A stretch of DNA of 64,000 nt, taken from positions 124,001 through 188,000 of the forward strand of contig CAVPJW010000001.1 in the NCBI GenBank assembly GCA_963705525.1, written 5' to 3'. The position numbers were made by a program, and so were the translations under genes. The notes beneath the pieces were generated by a model, which did no database searches, was not told the DNA's origin, and worked only from the letters and a program-made list of their open reading frames with translations. Source of the DNA: CAVPJW01 sp963705525 (GTDB taxonomy: Bacteria; Acidobacteriota; Vicinamibacteria; Vicinamibacterales; CAVPJW01). Positions 61,443-64,000 of this stretch are shown one piece after another (the stretch's first letter is position 1; each line of letters starts with the position of its first letter).

Positions 61443-62765
61443 ATGAACGACCCCGTCGCCATCGCAGAACCGCGCATGAAGGCTCCGAGCGACGCGCTGC
61501 CTTCTTCAAGGCCTTCGCGCGGTCGTCAGTGGGGATGGGGACCGGGTCTCGTCTTCCTGCTGACGGCGATCGGCGCACAGGATCTCGTGAGCAACGCGGC
61601 GGCAGGTGCAGAGTTCCGGTACGCGCTGCTCTGGACCCTCGTGCCCATCCTGGCTGTTCGTTACTCGATCCTCGAAGCGTCCGCGCGGTATGTGCTCGCC
61701 ACCGAGGAGAGCCTGATGATTGGCTATGCTCGAGCGGGCCGCTGGCTGGCGTGGCTTCTTCTCCTCATGGTCCCGGTGAAGCGTCTCCTGTCCGGGCTCT
61801 ATCAGTTGCAGATCATGGGTCAGGCGATCGATCTCGCTCTGCCAGGCACCATGCGCGGGCACGAGACGATCTGGGCGCTCGTGTCATGGGCGCTCGGCTT
61901 TGCCCTGATCTGGTGGGGCCGCTATCAGGCGGTGGAACGGGTCGGTGTGCCGATGGTCATGCTCCTCGGAGGCTCCATCGTGTTGGCGGCGTTCGGGTCC
62001 GGAGCCGATTGGCGCCAGGCGCTGCGGGGAGCCCTGGTGCCGGCCATCCCTGAAGGCCGCGGACTCTACGGATCAACGCTCATTCTGCTGGCACTGATCG
62101 GCGGCGGATCGGCGTCGCTAAGCAATCTGAAATACGCCTCGTTCGTCCGGGAAAAAGGCTGGCGGAATCTCTCGTTTTTGGATCGGCAACGTCTCGAGTT
62201 GCTGTCCACGGGACTCATGTTTCTGATGATGCTCTTCCTCCTCCAGGTGGCGTCGGCGGCGACGTTGGGGCGGCACGGAGCAGATCTGAGGAACGTCGAA
62301 GATCTCCTTCCAGTGTTCACGACATCGCTCGGCGCAATCGGTCCGATCGTCTTCGCCGTCGGCGTGTGGACGGCCGTCTTCACGACGTTCATCGGCGCCA
62401 ACACCGGGTACGGCCTGATCGTTGCCGAGCTCTGGCACGACGCCTTGAAGCTGACGCCCTCTGACGCGGTCGAACGGGCCGGCGACTACCCAATCTACAA
62501 GTGGGCGATTCTAATCTTTGCCTGTTCACCGCTGGTCGTGCTCTTCGTACCGTGGAATCCCGTACGGCTGGCGCTCGTCACGGCGGTCACGCTGGCTGGT
62601 CTTCTCCCGATGGTGATTGGCGTTCTCCTGTGGCTCTGCAACGATCGACGACGAATGGGCTCGCACGCCAACGGCTGGCTGAGCAATACCACTCTGGTGC
62701 TCGCGCTGCTGGCGACGCTCCTCCTGACGGCTCGGGGCATCACCGAGTTCTTCTCGGCGCAATAG
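61443..62765 (+). CDS. Divergent Nramp-like membrane transporter
   Basis: A 440-residue protein with about eleven helices. The first helix GPGLVFLLTAIGAQDLVSNAAAGAEFRYALLW aligns with Nramp TM1, but the DPGN metal motif is replaced by DLVSN. Helix six reads LIGGGSASLSNLKYASFV, where the Mn/Fe-type MPHN is absent. So it belongs to an Nramp-related subgroup that may carry another ion or substrate. Coupled to the adenylating enzyme gene upstream. Confidence 0.75.
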   Translation: MNDPVAIAEPRMKAPSDALPSSRPSRGRQWGWGPGLVFLLTAIGAQDLVSNAAAGAEFRYALLWTLVPILAVRYSILEASARYVLATEESLMIGYARAGRWLAWLLLLMVPVKRLLSGLYQLQIMGQAIDLALPGTMRGHETIWALVSWALGFALIWWGRYQAVERVGVPMVMLLGGSIVLAAFGSGADWRQALRGALVPAIPEGRGLYGSTLILLALIGGGSASLSNLKYASFVREKGWRNLSFLDRQRLELLSTGLMFLMMLFLLQVASAATLGRHGADLRNVEDLLPVFTTSLGAIGPIVFAVGVWTAVFTTFIGANTGYGLIVAELWHDALKLTPSDAVERAGDYPIYKWAILIFACSPLVVLFVPWNPVRLALVTAVTLAGLLPMVIGVLLWLCNDRRRMGSHANGWLSNTTLVLALLATLLLTARGITEFFSAQ

Positions 62766-62808
62766 TCGTTTGGACATTTGATGATTCCGCGACGAGCGAC
62801 CCCCGTGT

Positions 62809-63678
62809 CTACGCCATCTGCTCCATGCTGCGAAAATGAAGCGGGTCTCGCAGGTTTTGCAGTTCTCGGTAGTAGTACAGCGAGGTCGGTCGTTTGCGAG
62901 TGAATTTCAGCGTCTTGAGAAACGCGATTTCCTCCGCGGTCGCATCGCCCCGCAGCGCGGGATCCTGCAGAAAAGCCTCGAGCCCCGGCTCTTCGCCAAC
63001 GAGTGGGGCGGGTCCCCGTTCCACAAACTCGAATTTCTTCGGATGCCCGGGCGCCAGGTGACGATTCAAGACAATCTCCATCCCGAACGTCGCGAGATCG
63101 ATGTCCCAGGATTCGATCAGCGGATCAAGAAACGTGACGCAGTTGTCGGCCGAGACGTTGAAGACGTCCGTCTCCAGGAACTCGAGCACCATGACGCGCG
63201 TCTGCGCATAGCTGCGGTGGGTGAGTCGCGCCACACGGCGCAGCCACTTGTCATCGTCGAGTTCCTCTGTCGCCACGCGCTTGACCACATCGAGCAGCTT
63301 CTGGGTGACGAGGCGTTCCAGGGCCCCGAACGGCTCCTTCTCGAAGATCGTACGCAGGGCGTGTTCTTTGCCGGGTTCGCATTTGCGAAGAATCAACGCC
63401 CGCACTTCTGTGAACAACGGCGTAGGCGGATCGACCACCTTTTTCTTCAAGGCCTCCTTGCGGTGCAGGTCCGCCAGCTCGGCTAACGTCCCGGCGGGAA
63501 GCCTCAAGAACGTCTCCATCCTGCCGTAAATATCGGTGCGCTCGGGCGCCGGGGGCGCTTTCTTCCCCGTGAGCAGTTGAGAAATGTAGGATTCCGTCAC
63601 CTGGGCGGCGGCAGCCAGTTCTCGCTGTTCTGTCCCTAGTTCCCTCAGCCGGTGCCGGATAAGCAGCGCAAAATCCAC
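62809..63678 (-). CDS. XRE-type helix-turn-helix regulator (GTG start)
   Basis: The 289-residue protein has an N-terminal lambda-repressor-like HTH (RHRLRELGTEQRELAAAAQVTESYISQLLTGKKAP) and a long helical C-terminal domain without a recognised ligand fold. The start is GTG with GGAGG 6 bases upstream. The AT-rich repeats at 63698-63781 just upstream are probably its targets, so it likely regulates itself and the divergent gene at 63885. Confidence 0.82.
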   Translation of the reverse strand: MDFALLIRHRLRELGTEQRELAAAAQVTESYISQLLTGKKAPPAPERTDIYGRMETFLRLPAGTLAELADLHRKEALKKKVVDPPTPLFTEVRALILRKCEPGKEHALRTIFEKEPFGALERLVTQKLLDVVKRVATEELDDDKWLRRVARLTHRSYAQTRVMVLEFLETDVFNVSADNCVTFLDPLIESWDIDLATFGMEIVLNRHLAPGHPKKFEFVERGPAPLVGEEPGLEAFLQDPALRGDATAEEIAFLKTLKFTRKRPTSLYYYRELQNLRDPLHFRSMEQMA

Positions 63679-63697
63679 GTGATTCCTCCCGTTTTTG

Positions 63698-63781
63698 CTT
63701 AACTATATATGATTAAGTTGTCGCGCTTATACGAAATTATCTCACATCGAACTTGACATATTAAGTTAATCAGAGGAAAAT
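63698..63781 (+). promoter_or_regulatory. AT-rich operator/promoter between the XRE regulator and the next gene
   Basis: This is an AT-rich island in a GC-rich sequence. CTTAA at 63698-63702 pairs with TTAAG at 63713-63717; AACTT at 63750-63754 pairs with AAGTT at 63763-63767; ATTAAGTTAAT at 63760-63770 is itself palindromic. TTGACA at 63753-63758 with GAAAAT 17 bases later makes a fair sigma-70 promoter for the gene at 63885. The overlap of repeats and -35 box suggests repression by the adjacent regulator. Confidence 0.6.
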
Positions 63782-63884
63782 GGTTAACAGATTTGAGTCC
63801 GTCCCCCCTCAGTCTTCAGGTCATCTGAACTAAGTCAGGTTATCTGGTCCTCCTTCCTCTTAGCACGCCAACCAGGAGGTTGAC

Positions 63885-64000
63885 ATGTTTGCTCGCAGTG
63901 TTTCCTTCCATCTGAAGCCCGGTCACGCCGCGCAGTTCACGCGGCTCCTCGACAACGACATCATTCCCGTGCTGCGGAAGCAGAAAGGCTTTCAGGACGA
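63885..64000 (+). CDS. Small protein, 3' truncated by window end
   Basis: An ATG after AGGAGGT begins MFARSVSFHLKPGHAAQFTRLLDNDIIP, then VLRKQKGFQD. The visible 38 residues resemble the ABM/ferredoxin-like monooxygenase fold ('V.F.LKPG....F....E..I.P.LR...GF'). Only part is in the window; it is probably controlled by the neighbouring XRE protein. Confidence 0.6.
   Translation, partial: MFARSVSFHLKPGHAAQFTRLLDNDIIPVLRKQKGFQD

Noticed and set aside
1..64000. CRISPR arrays, rRNA genes, intact transposases
   Set aside because: No regularly spaced repeats, conserved rRNA segments or DDE/Y-transposase-like proteins were visible on either strand.

Overview
The window is GC-rich, densely coded DNA that reads like an Acidobacteriota chromosome, possibly Vicinamibacteria-like. 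This is an inference, because no rRNA is present. It rests on a PadR regulator beside a duplicated-type (ADOP-like) FtsX/MacB permease, a Ser/Thr kinase fused to a TolB-like/TPR region, several Tat- or lipid-anchored oddities, and PQQ dehydrogenase/cytochrome c genes. Translational overlaps of the ATGA or TAGTG type tie many genes into operons.

Layout. 0-6 kb: the end of a B12-binding radical SAM gene, a cold-shock protein, small exported or membrane proteins, a PadR-ADOP permease locus with a clear palindromic operator, and a DUF504-like gene. 6.2-17.7 kb: a complete group 1 [NiFe] uptake hydrogenase island, with Tat-exported small subunit, large subunit, cytochrome b, maturation protease, a lipoprotein cytochrome c, hypF, hypC, hypD, hypE, an unexpected enoyl-CoA hydratase, hypA and hypB. 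17.8-19.3 kb: a metallophosphoesterase facing a CarS-like membrane protein. 19.7-28.7 kb: an anaerobic benzoyl-CoA pathway operon (had, oah/bamA, dch, four ATP-dependent benzoyl-CoA reductase subunits of the short-activator, Azoarcus/bzd-like layout), followed by a RidA protein and a radical SAM-like protein with an unusual cysteine spacing. Together the two islands suggest an organism able to dearomatize benzoyl-CoA anaerobically and to oxidise H2 into the quinone pool. The ferredoxin, benzoate-CoA ligase and later beta-oxidation genes are not in this window.

28.8-39.4 kb: mixed housekeeping genes (zinc-ribbon protein, kinase-TPR protein, RecQ, glucose dehydrogenase-like MDR, exported small proteins, a Tat-type queuosine salvage protein, an MTH938-like protein). 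39.5-47 kb, mostly minus strand: a malic enzyme gene broken by three +1 frameshifts, cytochrome c, a degenerate tRNA, a sirtuin, an ATC-hydrolase-like protein of lower GC, a CoA-disulfide-reductase/rhodanese fusion and a Tat-type class V aminotransferase. 47-59.3 kb: a CrtI-like oxidoreductase, a low-GC membrane protein, tryptophanase, homocysteine methyltransferase, a PQQ dehydrogenase with its cytochrome, a methyltransferase, CBS, PRC-barrel and VOC proteins. Gene debris is scattered through this part: a dehydrogenase tail, a partial sirtuin copy and a kinase head. 59.4-64 kb: a membrane protein, a PaaK/LuxE-like adenylating enzyme, a divergent Nramp-like transporter, and an XRE regulator with an AT-rich, repeat-bearing control region before a gene cut by the window end.

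No CRISPR array, rRNA, intact tRNA or intact insertion sequence was seen.
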